Source: Hymenopus coronatus (lineage: Eukaryota > Arthropoda > Insecta > Mantodea > Hymenopodidae). From it: a stretch of 64,000 bases of DNA. The notes under the pieces are model-generated. The model saw nothing but the letters and a program-made list of their open reading frames with translations. It was not told the origin of the DNA and ran no database searches. The translations under genes were made by a program, and so were the position numbers. The stretch lies in contig CM060895.1 in assembly GCA_030762935.1 (NCBI GenBank), forward strand, positions 78,562,001 to 78,626,000, given 5' to 3'. Shown here piece by piece: positions 9,945 to 20,340 of this stretch; the stretch's first letter is position 1; the number at the start of each line of letters is the position of its first letter.

Positions 9945-10832
9945 TCAGTTATGTACAATGTACATAGTTAATAGATGTATGATAGATATTGTATTCCACC
10001 CAAAAATTTGCTGTCGAGATTTCACCGGAAATATATGTTTTGGGTCCCCTGGGTCTGAAACTTTTTTTAGAAAAAGGTACGTGTGTCTGTGTGTGTGTGT
10101 GTGCGCGCGCGCGTGTGTGTGTCTGTCTGTGGACAGCATAGACCGTTAAATATCAAACTTGGTATTTAGATTTAGTATCTTCCAAGGATGCGATAAGAAG
10201 ATTTTCAAGAAAATCCCCTCACTACAAACTACCCTTTATGTCGAATAATTTTCGATTTTTTTTTATTTTCTCAAAAATAGCTCTAACGATTTTGATTCAA
10301 ATTCTGTATTTTAAAGCTATTTACATCCCAAATAAACCGTATATAGAGAATTTTCTGGGAATAACACCTGAAGATCTCTTTATTCTGGATGAATTTTGCC
10401 GAATTTTGCTTAACTGCTAAACCGTAAGAGATAGACAAAAACTTACTGCACAAAAATGTAGATCTCTTCAAAACATTCAATTTATGTCCCTTACGTTTTT
10501 ATTGTGGAGGTAACCGTTTCCGAGATATTCCTAGTTATTGGTTTTAATTGTAAAGTACTTATACTTTTCTCAGACTGTCCATTTTTCTTTTGTTTTACTC
10601 CTTTCCAAGCAAAGAAGGAATTTGCAATGATCGCATGACAGCTTTTAAAACATTTGACTATCGCTTTAGCATGGTGCTTTTCCTTCTACTTATAAGGAAC
10701 TAAGTTATAAGAACATTCTCCTAATGTTTATCTCGATTAACATGTTGTAAAAGGAAGAATAATTTTTTGTAAGAAGTTTGTTTGTAGCTGGAGTGTAGCT
10801 CATGAAGGTGTAACACATCAGATTTTTAAATG
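9945..10832 (+). mobile_element. R1 repeat, copy a
   Basis: First of about 13 copies of a dispersed family of roughly 0.9 kb, named R1 here. Order of conserved blocks: ACAATGTACATAG palindrome remnant, GAGATTTCACCGGAAATATA, a GT microsatellite, TTGGTATTTA, GATGCG.TA.GAAGATTTT, TCTCAAAAATAGCTCTAACG, GAATTTTCTGGGAATA, ATTCTGGATGAATTTTGCCG, CTGCTAAACCGTAAGAGATA, and the end block AACACATCAGATTTTT. A 60-codon frame (10238-10420) covers the most conserved part. No known protein domain is seen. Confidence 0.85.
10083..10131. repeat. GT/GC microsatellite in R1
   Basis: GTGTGT and GCGCGC units. The GT tract sits at the same place in nearly every R1 copy, so it belongs to the family. Confidence 0.9.
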
Positions 10833-11440
10833 AGAGATTGGATGTGAGTCACTTTTTCACCTTTACTGGAGCAGTAGTACGGCAGTCAGATGCTGTGTAA
10901 GATATTCTCATGTTTCTGTGCTGCAGTAGCACAGTCACTATAGAGTAATGTCATACTTCCAGAGATGTTAGTCACATGTATTCACTGTCAACCTTGGTTA
11001 CAGCTTACATCACACTTTACAACGAATTTTGTTGTATTTCATCTATTCCCGACATTTCTCTCTCATCTTCATCTGAATTGCTGTCGTTTTCATTAATAAC
11101 CAAGCATCTCTCGTTAAAACATTGGCATGGCATAAATCCAGAGCACTTTGCAGTCAACTGTAAGCTGTGTATTCTAGAAACATAATCATAAAGAAGCAGA
11201 ACTGTTTGTTGTTGTAACATAAACTATTTGTTGGCCTGTTTATCAAGGATAGGCTAGGCTAGCTCACTGTATCTTCGCAGGTTATTCGTCTAAAAGGAAC
11301 GAGCAGCCTATACAAGATTAACTCAAAGGCTCATAGTTCTTTGTCTCATCAGGAGCGTTACGTAGCCCCAAACACCACGGGCTCAGGGACTGCTAGGCAA
11401 ATGTCCTCAAACTCTCGAGATCAGCAATAACAACGCTGCT
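10833..11440. other. unassigned sequence
   Basis: No match to other repeats here. A minus-strand frame at 11017-11220 includes an acidic stretch (ENDSNSDEDE), which could be a piece of a transposase, but nothing supports a family call. Confidence 0.35.
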
Positions 11441-11878
11441 CCAACGCCGAGAACACATCCATAAAGCGCAGGAAAGTACTGAAAATCTGAAAGAGTTTGA
11501 AGAAAACCTACAAGAGCAATCAACAGTTTAGAAAAGCATTAAAGGTAATAATGAACTTTTAACATGTCATGAGCAATTTGCAGACACCTGCAAATACATA
11601 TTGGCGTATTAGTGGACATAATCAAGAATAGAACTTGGATGTTGATGTTTATAATATTTGAGACTATTTTTTTCTTCTTCAAAACTAGGTGCAAACTTGA
11701 GTACTCTTAATTATAAACATTATAATGAAATGCCATGTGTTGGAAGTATTAATTGGAAATAATACATCACTCGAAGACGCAAGGTGTACAGTCAGTACTG
11801 AATCGAGGATGACAACAGTAATGACAGTAATACTGCCAGTAACGTGTCAGACAGGATGAAAGGGAACAAAAATCAAAG
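11441..11878 (-). other. 3' flank of tRNA-Gly unit
   Basis: Conserved unit flank, closely similar to 5250-5690: AAAGCGCAGGAAAGTACTGA, AAAACTAGGTGCAAACTTGA, AACATTATAATGAAATGCC, AATACATCAC, then an A-run before the tRNA. One block near 11830 is shortened compared with other units. Confidence 0.65.
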
Positions 11879-11950
11879 TGCGATGGCCGGGAATCGAACC
11901 CGGATCAACTGCTTAGAAGGCAACTATGCTGACCATTACACCACCATCGC
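11879..11950 (-). tRNA. glycine-type tRNA with anticodon UCU
   Basis: All 72 positions match the array's tRNA-Gly except tRNA position 36, where C has become T (plus-strand A at 11915). The loop reads CTTCTAA, so the anticodon (11915-11917) is UCU, which pairs with the arginine codon AGA. Acceptor stem, D-arm, T-arm, A and B boxes and the terminator are intact, so it looks transcribable. C35 and C36 are identity elements for glycyl-tRNA synthetase, and C35 with U36 is favoured by arginyl-tRNA synthetase; charging is therefore uncertain. A single sequencing error would explain it equally well. Confidence 0.85.
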
Positions 11951-11986
11951 ACAATGGGAAACTAGTTACGAGAAAGGGTAGAAATT
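11951..11986 (-). other. tRNA leader flank cut by a LINE
   Basis: The usual upstream flank begins (AGTAGAAATTACGCAATT-like) and is interrupted by the LINE; it resumes at about 13286 with AAGCTTCAACATGAGTG. Confidence 0.7.
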
Positions 11987-13285
11987 ACGCAATTCAATTC
12001 AATTCAATTTATTAGTCCTGTAAATCATATACATGATATAGAGTAAGTGAGTGTTTACAGTTAAGTAGAAACATATTTACAATTTACATAAATAGGTAGT
12101 TACCAAAGAATATTTCATACAGCGATTAACTTTTTTGCTTTGAAAAAATACAAATTATATAAAAATTAGACCACACAATAATTCACAATTATTAAACTTA
12201 ATTTTGAGACACTATTACAAGAATCTTTTATATACAACAGCTGAAGTAAACATCACAAGTAAGCATACAAATATTTACAACTATCAATGTTTACACAATA
12301 GTATTACTGTTATAAATACAATTAATCACAATTTTCCACCAAAACATTTTTACTAACAGAATACTCAAAAATACAGACTCTCAGGTCTTATCACTGTATC
12401 TCATATATTCTTCCACCGAATAGAATTGATTGAGATTTAGGAATTTGTGAATTTCCTTTTTAAACTTGGTAACAGACTTTATACCTTTTAACGGATCAGG
12501 AAGTTGATTGAATAATTTTATGCCACTATATTTGAATGATTTCTGAAAAAGTTTAGTTCTATGGGTCTTTAAGTGCAGCTTGTTTTTGTTCCTAGTATTG
12601 TGCGCATGTATGTCCGAGTTTGCTGTTAATTTACTCCAACCACTTTTAACATGAATTAACATTTCTTTTATGTACAGACTTGGAAATGTGAGTATATTTA
12701 GTTTCTTAAAATGCTCTCTACAGCTTTCTCTAGGGGGAATGCCTAACATGATTCTCAACATTCTCTTTTGCAATTTAAATATTGCATTACTATAAGTAGA
12801 ATTTCCCCATAGCTTTATTCCATATAACAACAGTGAGTGAAAATAAGCATAATAGCAAGTTTTTAATACCTCACTAGAAACACGAGAGTTTAATTGGTAG
12901 AGGATAAAACACACTCTACTTAACTTATTTGTAAATGTCTCCACATGTTTGTCCCACCTGAGATATTGGTCAACCCACAGACCTAAAAATTTAGCTTTCG
13001 AGTTTAGTTGAATTATTTTTTATCCAAATTTAATGCTCGACAGTCCTTGATTCTTTAAGGTTCTATTATGAAATTGGACAGCTATAGTTTTATCCTCATT
13101 GATTATTAGTTTATTTACTTTGAACCAGTTTGAAACTTTGCTTGTGGTGCTTGATATGTTTGAATCAAGCTTCATACTGTCCTTCCAACTTATGAATATA
13201 CTTGTATCATCAGCAAATAAAGTAATTTTTACATCAGATTCACTTTTTATATAATGAGGCAGATTGTTAATGTAGATCAAAATTA
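11987..13285 (-). mobile_element. 5'-truncated LINE in tRNA flank
   Basis: The conserved flank that elsewhere reads GCAATTAAGCTTCAGCATG is split after AATT. The insert starts with a CAATT tandem tail and ends at the resumed flank, with AATT at both borders. The minus strand carries the end of a reverse transcriptase (FADDTSIFIS at about 13205) and the region after it. 12000-12380 is the 3' untranslated part, without a poly(A) tail. Clade not settled; the tail of short tandem units resembles I- or Loa-type elements more than jockey. Confidence 0.8.
12381..13280 (-). pseudogene. LINE reverse transcriptase C-terminal part
   Basis: One frame runs from 13280 to 12381, broken by a single stop at 13020-13022 after LSSIKFG. 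The first 86 residues hold YINNLPHYI and the catalytic-loop motif FADDTSIF, then WFKVNKLIINEDKT. After the stop the frame continues (KFLGLWVDQ) into the thumb and C-terminal region with YGIKLWGNS, LQKRMLRIMLG, HAHNTRNKN and IKLFNQLPDPLK. A full element would be several times longer. The broken copy is inactive. Confidence 0.8.
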
Positions 13286-14229
13286 AGCTTCAACATGAGT
13301 GACAAACTCAGTGCTGCCAACTGAGGGTCTATGAATATATTTGCCCAAAAAGTCCTTCTTCATATTTGACCCTCTTGATGATAAAAGAAATCTTATGATA
13401 ATTACGGAAGGAATCAATGAAGTTAACAGAAGCTTAAGGTATGTCCCTAGCATTTGCAAGCTAAGAGGACTGTGAAAATCTGAAAAAATGTCAGTCAAAA
13501 AGGACGGCCTTGCCGGAATTAGAGAGCAGACCTTCCGTTCTCAAGTCCGTGCCTTAACATCCTGGCTGCCAATATCGCAAGAGGGAGAGAGAATCGTACA
13601 CATTCAAGTGGATTATGTTGAGCACTAGTATTTTGATCCAAAATTATTACTCTACCAATTTGGTGGTATGTATATCAATATTTTGTACAACATAGTTATA
13701 ATGGACATTAATTGTACTGGTACTGTATGTTTAACCTTCCAGTAAAGTAATTTTCAATAAATAGATAAATAAATAATTAATGAATTTTAAGTTATGTGCG
13801 AAACGCCTTACATGATGAAGATTTCAAATTTTGCACATTGTTTTCCAAATATAGTGCATTAAAATAGATAAAATTTTCTGTTCCAATAAAACTTTTCTGA
13901 AAAAAAAATTGTGACAACGTCCTGCGGCCGTAACCGCCGAACCTGTGTGAACGGCTTGCCTCGTAAGTCATATTGTTATTATTTGAATCCATTGTTTCAC
14001 CTGCGTTAGGAGACATGTGCCGGGGACAGATTCTCTTGACATCGAAGCTATATTTGGGCTATATAGCTTCACCATATGGGGTGGCCATAGGCCCGGAGAA
14101 GGTTTGAGTAGTGAGAATTTGCCCTCGCCTTAAAGACATACGAGACCTGTGTCTGTACAGCTCATACCGCCGGTTCACAGAAGTTTGTTCAACATTGCGA
14201 AATCCCACTCGTCTGATGGAAGAGCTCTA
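13286..14229. other. resumed tRNA flank, then unassigned
   Basis: 13286-13490 is the second half of the tRNA-unit flank (GTGACAAACTCAGTGCTGCC, AGTCCTTCTTCATATTTG). 13500-13620 is GC-richer and might be part of a SINE. From 13620 to 14229 I see no gene; an apparent frame at 13792-14016 on the minus strand has no recognisable domain. Confidence 0.45.
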
Positions 14230-15640
14230 GACCCTACTCCTAGTCAGAAGAGGCAGAGAGTGCGTTTCAGGCACTAAGTCAACAGTCTGCTGTGCGTCTA
14301 CTGTAGGATTTCCAGAACCATTTAGCAACTTTTGAGGACACCGATGCCAGCGACACAGAAAATGGAGGCATATTATCCCAGGATGGCTAGCAATATGCTA
14401 TAACCTACTTCAGCAAGACGCTTTCCAAGGCAGAAAACAAATTACTGCGTTACCTGGCGACAATACCTGGCGATAGTGAAGGTGCTGGAGTACTTCCACA
14501 AGAGCTTGTAGGTCAGTTCTTCCGCCTGAGTACTGAACACTCCACTCTCACCTGTCTTTTGAGCTTCAAGATCCTGGAGGGCCAGAGGCTCCCAAAGCAC
14601 AACTTCACAAGGAAGGTTCCTCAACAATGCAGATATGTGCAGATACCATCCATAAGATGCAGCCACTGCATCAAAGTTGAGGAGAAAGAGAGCGACGCAG
14701 CTTTTCGTGTCATTTCGACAATGGATGAGGTAGCGCAGGTCTGAACAGGAGCAGCTGGCGTACGCTGACTTGGGGCCACTCATGAGAGAAGTAGAAGCAG
14801 AGATCAGACCAAGCTGGAAAGACGTTGCCACCCAGAAGTAGTGTGTACAAGTCTACTGGGTCCAATGGAACTCATTGAAGACTAAGGAAGGAGCATTGTT
14901 CCGGGTGTGGGACTCGCCTTTTGGGAAGGCCCAGACAGAGTAGCTGATCTTACCACATAGTAAGGTCACGGAAGTGAAGAAGGAAGCATATGTAGGGAAT
15001 TTGGGAGGGCATTTAGAATCCAAACGAACCATCGACAAGCTTCAAAAACGGTACAATTGACTATGAAGGCGAGCAGACGCTGAGAAGCGATGTAGCCAAT
15101 GAAATGTGTATGCTTTGAATCGCAGCTCAGACACCAGAAGACGGAGACGTGTGCAGCTGTATAACTTGGGAGCACCTATCACACGCATAGTCATTGCTGT
15201 AGCTGGTCATCATCTGTGCAAACAGGGGCAACAAATATCTGTTGGTGGGCATGGAGTTCTTCACCAAGTAGCCGGGGCAGTGCATCCTCTCTAATCAGGA
15301 GGCCAAGACCATCGCGAACTACCTCATACAAAAATCGTTTTGTCGCTACGGTACCGTTTAAGGTACACAATGACCAGGCTACTAACTTTGAGTCGAACCT
15401 GATGAGAGAAACTCTGGAACTGCGTCTACCATGCGATCTGATGTTTTGCAACCTCCTGGGGCAGAGCAGTTAGCAATCGATTACATGAAGAATGCATATA
15501 CCAGCTTTACGACTTGCATGAGTTTCAGTTGGCGCCGAGTAATCCTAGTGAAATTGTAAATATAACAATGATAATGATAATGACAGTGACTTTGACTTTA
15601 GAAGATGAAGATGAGTTTGACGATGAAGATTAGTTTGACG
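14230..15640 (+). pseudogene. Ty3/Gypsy-type pol remnant
   Basis: Plus-strand translation across several frameshifts and stops follows the order of a Gypsy pol. 14240-14480 covers the connection and start of RNase H (AESAFQAL, TDASDTENGGILSQDG, YFSKTLSKAENK). 14470-14740 covers the rest of RNase H (IVKVLEYFHKSL, HSTLTC). 14960-15110 covers the integrase zinc-binding region (TIDKLQKRYN). 15130-15460 covers the integrase core (YNLGAPITRIVI, then frameshifted pieces with HNDQATNFES). Protease, gag and LTRs are not seen. The copy is old and non-functional. Confidence 0.8.
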
Positions 15641-16674
15641 ATGAAGATCATTTAAGAGAAGAGCCCCTGCCAAACAACTGAGAGGTTTGATGCTGTAGCC
15701 ATGGATGTTACGAAGTGGCAACAGTGTGACGGAGCGGCCACGAGGTAAGGCAACTGTCAGGGATCACTATGGATCTCTCAGACTTTAAGGGGACAAGGTA
15801 GTCTGAACAACGGAAATTACACCTTTAGTGAGTTAAAATACCACTACTCTTAAAGTATTTAAATGTTTTTCCAGAAATTTTTATAAATTATTCTATAAAT
15901 CATGGCAATTATTTCAAATGGTATTTTGCATTAATGTGCTTGAATCTATAAGAAGTAAGAAAATACTTCAGCAGAAAAGAAATAAAACTTATTCTTCAAA
16001 CAAGTGAATTCATGTACCTTTCTCTTCGATACTACTTGCAATACATAATCAAACTTTTGCATGATTGTTCTTAGTATAATCAGCTATCTTCTGAACCTCA
16101 ATTACTTAGCTTTGAAAAAATGTCAGTAGAAATTAAAAAATAAATAAATTACAAATTCAAAAAAGTAAAACTGTGAAAAATTTGCAAAGTTTTTGCTTTC
16201 TTAATATGATCAATATATACTATAACATCACGATTGTGATTCAGAAATTTCAACTATGTGTTATATATATGTGTGTGTGTGTGTGTGCTGAAAATATCAC
16301 CTTTTTAGCTCTTATACTTTCTGAGAAAATGGTACATAAGAATCCAAAAATGCTGTTTTGAGAAAACCTATTCAAAGGTTCAAATACTCTAAAAAGATGC
16401 ATTGCGTAACAGCTTTAAAAATTCATTTAAATTATACCTAAATTTATTAAAATCCTCTTGACGCCCCAAAAGTATACATTTTCTGAAACTAGAAATAATA
16501 GAGATTTTATTAATGTGTAAAACAATTTTTTGTGCCATTTCAGAGTACCCTGTCACCTTAATCTAGAGCACAGCTCCATACCATGAGCACAAAGATACAC
16601 ACATCTGAAAAATGATAAAGAAATAACTTAAGAGAGAATAAGGGAAAGGAAGCCGTGGATAATAAGTAACGTGC
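15641..16674. other. unassigned AT-rich DNA
   Basis: 15641-15830 may still belong to the retroelement but gives no readable frame. The rest is AT-rich, with a short GT tract at 16269-16287. No gene found. Confidence 0.4.
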
Positions 16675-16762
16675 ATTCTCATAAGTGACAAAGGAGATGG
16701 GGATCGAAACCACGATCTACCGAATGGGAGTCGCACACATTACCGTTACGCCACCTCGGAGT
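16675..16762 (-). mobile_element. tRNA-like sequence, SINE head
   Basis: The minus strand reads GAGGTGGCGTAACGGTAATG, then a B-box-like GGTTTCGATCCCC. Arm pairing is poor and the acceptor stem is not closed, so this is a SINE head or tRNA relic and not a gene. Confidence 0.5.
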
Positions 16763-16768
16763 GAAAAT

Positions 16769-16772
16769 AAAT

Positions 16773-16815
<43 letters not shown>
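16769..16815. repeat. (AAT)n microsatellite
   Basis: Pure AAT tract directly after the tRNA-like sequence. Confidence 0.95.
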
Positions 16816-16817
<2 letters not shown>

Positions 16818-17421
16818 CACACCAATATTGTAATTATTTTAAGTTAGTAAAAATCAGGCATGCATTAAATTGTAGAAACCAAATCCAAAACAATCTCGAC
16901 AACAAGGAAGGACTCCTTACTTCTCTTCATAAACCCTAAAGAAAACACTGAAGATCTGAAAGAATTGAAGAAAACTTACAAGAGGGATATAATATAAAGG
17001 TGTCAAAATTTTGAGAAAAGAATTTAAGAAAAAAAACGAACTTTTAAAATGTCACAATTTAATTGCATTCACCTGCAAATATATATTGCGTTAAATTGGA
17101 TATAAAGAAGAACAAAATTTCATGTTGATATCTATAATAATCGGCCTTGTATTTCGACCTAAGTAAAAGGACTTAATTATAAACATTATAATGAAATGCT
17201 CTGTTTTAGGCGTGTTAATTAAAACACAATGTAACATTGGAAAGGTATAAATGTAAGGCGTAAGCAATGGTAAAATTCTTGTACAGTCATAAATGAATGG
17301 AGAATGACGACAGCAAAAGAATTAAACCAACAATGAGTGCAATACTTACCTACAACTCTATAGTAAACCATTCATTTAAACGACTTGGTCACGGACAGGA
17401 TGGAACGGAAAAAAAGGGAAG
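16816..17421 (-). other. 3' flank of tRNA-Gly unit
   Basis: Conserved unit flank: CTGAAGATCTGAAAGAATTG, AACATTATAATGAAATGC, TTAATTAAAACACAATGTAA, GAATGGAGAATGACGACAGC, GGTCACGGACAGGATGGAAC, A-run. Confidence 0.65.
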
Positions 17422-17493
17422 TGCGATGGCCGGGAATCGAACCCGGATCAACTGCTTGGAAGGCAACTATGCTGACCATTACACCACCATCGC
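17422..17493 (-). tRNA. tRNA-Gly (anticodon UCC)
   Basis: The consensus 72-nt gene with all arms paired and both boxes intact. A run of seven A just before it on the plus strand gives a strong terminator. The leader palindrome is altered to CGCACGTTGG. Confidence 0.95.
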
Positions 17494-17697
17494 ACGTTGG
17501 CAATAATGTTATAAGAAACATAGAAATTACGGAACCAAGTTTCAGCCTGTAAGGCATTAAACCCAGTGCAGCCAACTGCGCGAGTGTGTATTTTCCTCAA
17601 TAGGTTCCTTCTTTATCTGTTTGGAACTGTAGTGGCCCGTCTGTAGCAATTACTGTCTACTTGTTTACCATTCTGTCATTATTTTGGCTGTTAGAAG
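17494..17697 (-). other. 5' flank of tRNA unit, cut at 17697
   Basis: Conserved upstream flank up to TTTTGGCTGTTAGAAG, where a transposon interrupts it. The flank resumes at 19311 with GTTAGAAGAGACTTGAG. Confidence 0.75.
17690..17697 (+). repeat. target-site duplication, left
   Basis: GTTAGAAG, present again at 19311-19318. Other units have this word once, which identifies the empty site. Confidence 0.8.
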
Positions 17698-18432
17698 TGG
17701 GCCGCATCAATTCATCCCAGTATCATTTCGTCCAAGGGTAAAATTCTTAGAATAATGTTAAAACTCGTCCATTACAGTTTTACGGATCCTTAAACTCGAT
17801 AATCAGTTGTTAATGAGCATCATTTCGTTCCCCCGAAAACAGGAATTGGGCCAAGTACCTGTCTTAAGTCATTGAAACAATTTTTAGGAAATGTCTCTCT
17901 CTTTAACCAAATTGACTAAAATGTTGGAATATCTAATGCTGTGATTGACAACGCTATATGCTGATGTTTAATAATATACCATTTAAGATTATAGTTCTTA
18001 CTAATGTTTTATGTATGTGAACTACAAATTATTGGTATATTAAATATAATACCTATAACTACATGAATATTTGAGTACCTTGAGATACCTTATAAATGAC
18101 AAAGAGCAAGCTACAATTTGGTTTTGGTGCCAGGCCTTAAATTTCTAGCCCCCTATTGTAACACTTCTATGGAGCCGTTAACCATTTTAAAACTCTATAA
18201 AAAAGAAGTTTTGAAGAATTCGTTGATTATCGTGCGAGTCCAGCTATTGTTTTTACTATACTGTTGTCACAATCTAATGTTGCGTGTGGAAGTTTTCACG
18301 ATATTTTGGAATGAAACTAATGTTATTAGTAAAGCTTACGAAATATGCTAATTGTATATAAGTGCAAAACACATGCATTCACATAAGCATTGAAACGTGT
18401 CATGAACTATTCACTTCTTATACCTATAAATA

Positions 18433-19140
18433 CGAGGACAATTTTTATTTTTCAACCTCCAATAGGCTATAAATAAACGACAAGTTCAAAGAAAGCAATT
18501 ATTTTATTACTAAACGTTTTGTACACTTGTGGTAACTTTTCAAAATAATCACCGAAAAGATTGAGACATTTATCGTACCAGCGCACAGGCTTTGCAATAC
18601 CCGCTTCAGAAACTGTTGCCGCCAATGATGCAGCCCGAAACCACCATCAATGCAGCAGTTTATTGTGAAACTTTACGATGTTTGCAGAGAGTCGTTCAAA
18701 ACAAACGAATAGGAATGCTGACTTCAGGAATTGTGTTGATCCATGGCAACCCTCGTCCACACACTGCTGACACAACCCATCGGCTCCTTGAACAATTTCA
18801 ATGGGACATTTTCGATCATCCGCCATACAATCCTCACCTGGCACCCAGCGACTTTCACCTTTTCCCTGAACTGAAGATGTGTCAGGAGGTCAGCACTTTC
18901 AAACCAACGAAGATCTCCAAAACAATGTCAACGCTCATTTGAAGTCATTGACGGCAACATTTTCTGAAGCAGGCACTGCAAAGCTTGTGCACAGGTACGA
19001 TAAATGTCTCAATCTTTTCGGTAATTATGTTGAATAGTAACCATAAGTGTACAAAACTGTTAGTAATAAAATAATTGTTTTCTATTAACTTGTCTTTTAT
19101 TTATAGTCTATCGGAGGTTGAAAAAAAAAAACGGGCCTCG
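18433..19140 (+). mobile_element. mariner element, deleted
   Basis: Flanked by TA at 18431-18432 and 19141-19142. The ends are long inverted repeats of at least 150 bp: the left CGAGGACAATTTTTATTTTT and CTATAAATAAACGACAAG are matched inverted at the right end. At 708 bp it is far short of a complete mariner (about 1.3 kb), and only the last part of the transposase remains in the middle. Confidence 0.9.
18592..18942 (+). pseudogene. mariner transposase C-terminal remnant
   Basis: The frame contains VLIHGNPRPHTA and FDHPPYNPHLAPSDFHLFP, the signature region of mariner transposases around the second and third catalytic aspartates. In active relatives these are HDN and SPDLAP; here the aspartates are replaced by glycine and histidine. 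The N-terminal DNA-binding half and first catalytic residue are missing, so the protein cannot act. The start codon falls in the repeat and is not meaningful. Confidence 0.85.
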
Positions 19141-19310
19141 TATCTCATTATTTTGTAAATCCCCAGGTTCAACTGAGAAGTCGAATCTTAACTCTGCTCG
19201 TTTGGGCGGTTGCCCATTGCTGGGCCGAAATGATGCTCGGGCAGGTAGCTAAGCGAAACTTAATTTGTCTCTATCTATAATTTGATGCTGGTTCGAAATG
19301 ATGCGATCCG

Positions 19311-19454
19311 GTTAGAAGAGACTTGAGAGGTTTTCTATCAACAAGGTTTCTTTATCTTGGATGGTCTAGTGGAGCCCAACTGCCTGTTTTATTATGATCT
19401 AGTAAAACAACTGACAAAAGATATAATTAATCCCGGTTGTATACAGAGTTAACA
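19311..19454 (-). other. resumed 5' flank of tRNA-17422 unit
   Basis: Second half of the split flank: AAGAGACTTGAGAGG, CAACAAGGTTTCTTTATCTT, GCCCAACTGCCTGTTTTA, AAACAACTGACAAAAGATAT. It begins with the right target duplication at 19311-19318. Confidence 0.75.
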
Positions 19455-19637
19455 CAAAGGTAAAGGTAAAGATTAGACAACGGTGCGGGACACCGCACTC
19501 AGCACTCACTACGAGCTATATAGATCTATTGCGACAACCCCCCCCTCCCCCCATGATGCAGCGATGAAAACTTCACAGAGATTTAGAATCACTGGGGCTA
19601 CATTTCCATCACCGATTTTGAACACCAAGGGGGTTCT

Positions 19638-19640
<3 letters not shown>
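19455..19640 (+). mobile_element. SINE-like repeat, family D
   Basis: Starts AAGGTAAAGGTAAAG and continues ATAGATCTATTGCGACAA and CACCGATTTTGAACACC. It lies at the same flank position as the copies at 6656 and 22118. A run of C with few breaks lies at 19541-19553. Confidence 0.55.

Positions 19641-19682
<42 letters not shown>
19640..19682. repeat. (GT)n microsatellite
   Basis: Pure GT tract at the end of the family D copy. Apparent poly(Cys-Val) frames across it are artefacts. Confidence 0.95.
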
Positions 19683-19684
<2 letters not shown>

Positions 19685-20084
19685 TTTTGGAGGGTATTGC
19701 ACATTCAGCCGTTGGCCAAATGTAAGTCAGACCCCTGGAGGAGAGGATGAGATGAATGTAATTTCAAAGGGCGGCCGAGATTCGGACACGAGGGAGCTGC
19801 CGTGGAAGGTACCTAACAGTTTCCAAACAGTTCTTCATCTCGACACTGGGAGCGCCAGGAATCTGAGCTTCAGTCCCGAATAAACCACTTGAGTCCGCAG
19901 AGAGACGACATCAACGCCTTCCCGCCGCTGAGAGCTGTATTTCCAGAGTGCAGTTGAAAGCCGCTACCGCCGCAGTCATCGCCGACAGTTACAATCCTGA
20001 AAGACACCGGGTGAGATGAAATGGAGAAAAAATTATGGGAGCGGAACTTCAGTGGAATAAAGTAATATCTCCAACATGTTCCGT
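19683..20084. other. unassigned GC-rich stretch
   Basis: Markedly richer in GC than its surroundings (CCGCTACCGCCGCAGTCATC near 19960). No frame or repeat partner in the window. It could be part of a transposon inserted in the unit. Confidence 0.4.
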
Positions 20085-20340
20085 GTAAGGAGTAGTTTGG
20101 GGTGGGGGAATGTTATTATTGAAAGTCTTCTAGTCGCATCCTTGGAAGATATTTAACGGTATTTTAGTATTTGAGCTGTACTGTCCACAGACACATACAC
20201 GGACTTTTTTCTAAAATACTTTTTTGGGCTCGCCGGGCCTCAAAACATGTATTTACGTTGAAATCTGGGCGTCGAAGTTTTGGGTGCAATACAATACCTT
20301 CTCATACACTATGTACACATAAATTGTAGAGACAGTAAAA
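20085..20340 (-). mobile_element. R1 repeat, copy b (fragment)
   Basis: Only the palindromic-end third of R1, inverted: AGTAGTTTGGGGTGGGGG, CGCATCCTTGGAAGAT, CCACAGACACA, CTCAAAACATGTATTT, TTTTGGGTGCAATAC, CCTTCTC, then a degraded palindrome. Confidence 0.8.

Larger units (their letters stand above)
17698..19310. mobile_element. MULE-like DNA transposon, non-autonomous
   Basis: A 1,613-bp insert in the tRNA flank between two GTTAGAAG copies. The ends are imperfect inverted repeats: TGGGCCGCATCAATTC on the left and CGGATCGCATCATTTCG on the reverse complement of the right end. The word CATCATTTCG or close forms recurs several times near both ends in mirrored orientation. An 8-9 bp target duplication with repeated CATTTCG words suggests a Mutator-like (MULE) element, but no transposase is present, so the class is inferred. 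A mariner is nested at 18433-19140; 17830-18430 shows nothing else. Confidence 0.65.

Noticed and set aside
14230..15640. Intact retroelement gene
   Set aside because: Many frameshifts and stops, and no LTR, gag or protease found.
16675..16762. Possible second tRNA species
   Set aside because: The tRNA-like sequence lacks a closed acceptor stem and proper arms; SINE head is the better reading.
19483..19883. Frames with Cys-Val repeats
   Set aside because: They are translations of a (GT)n microsatellite.
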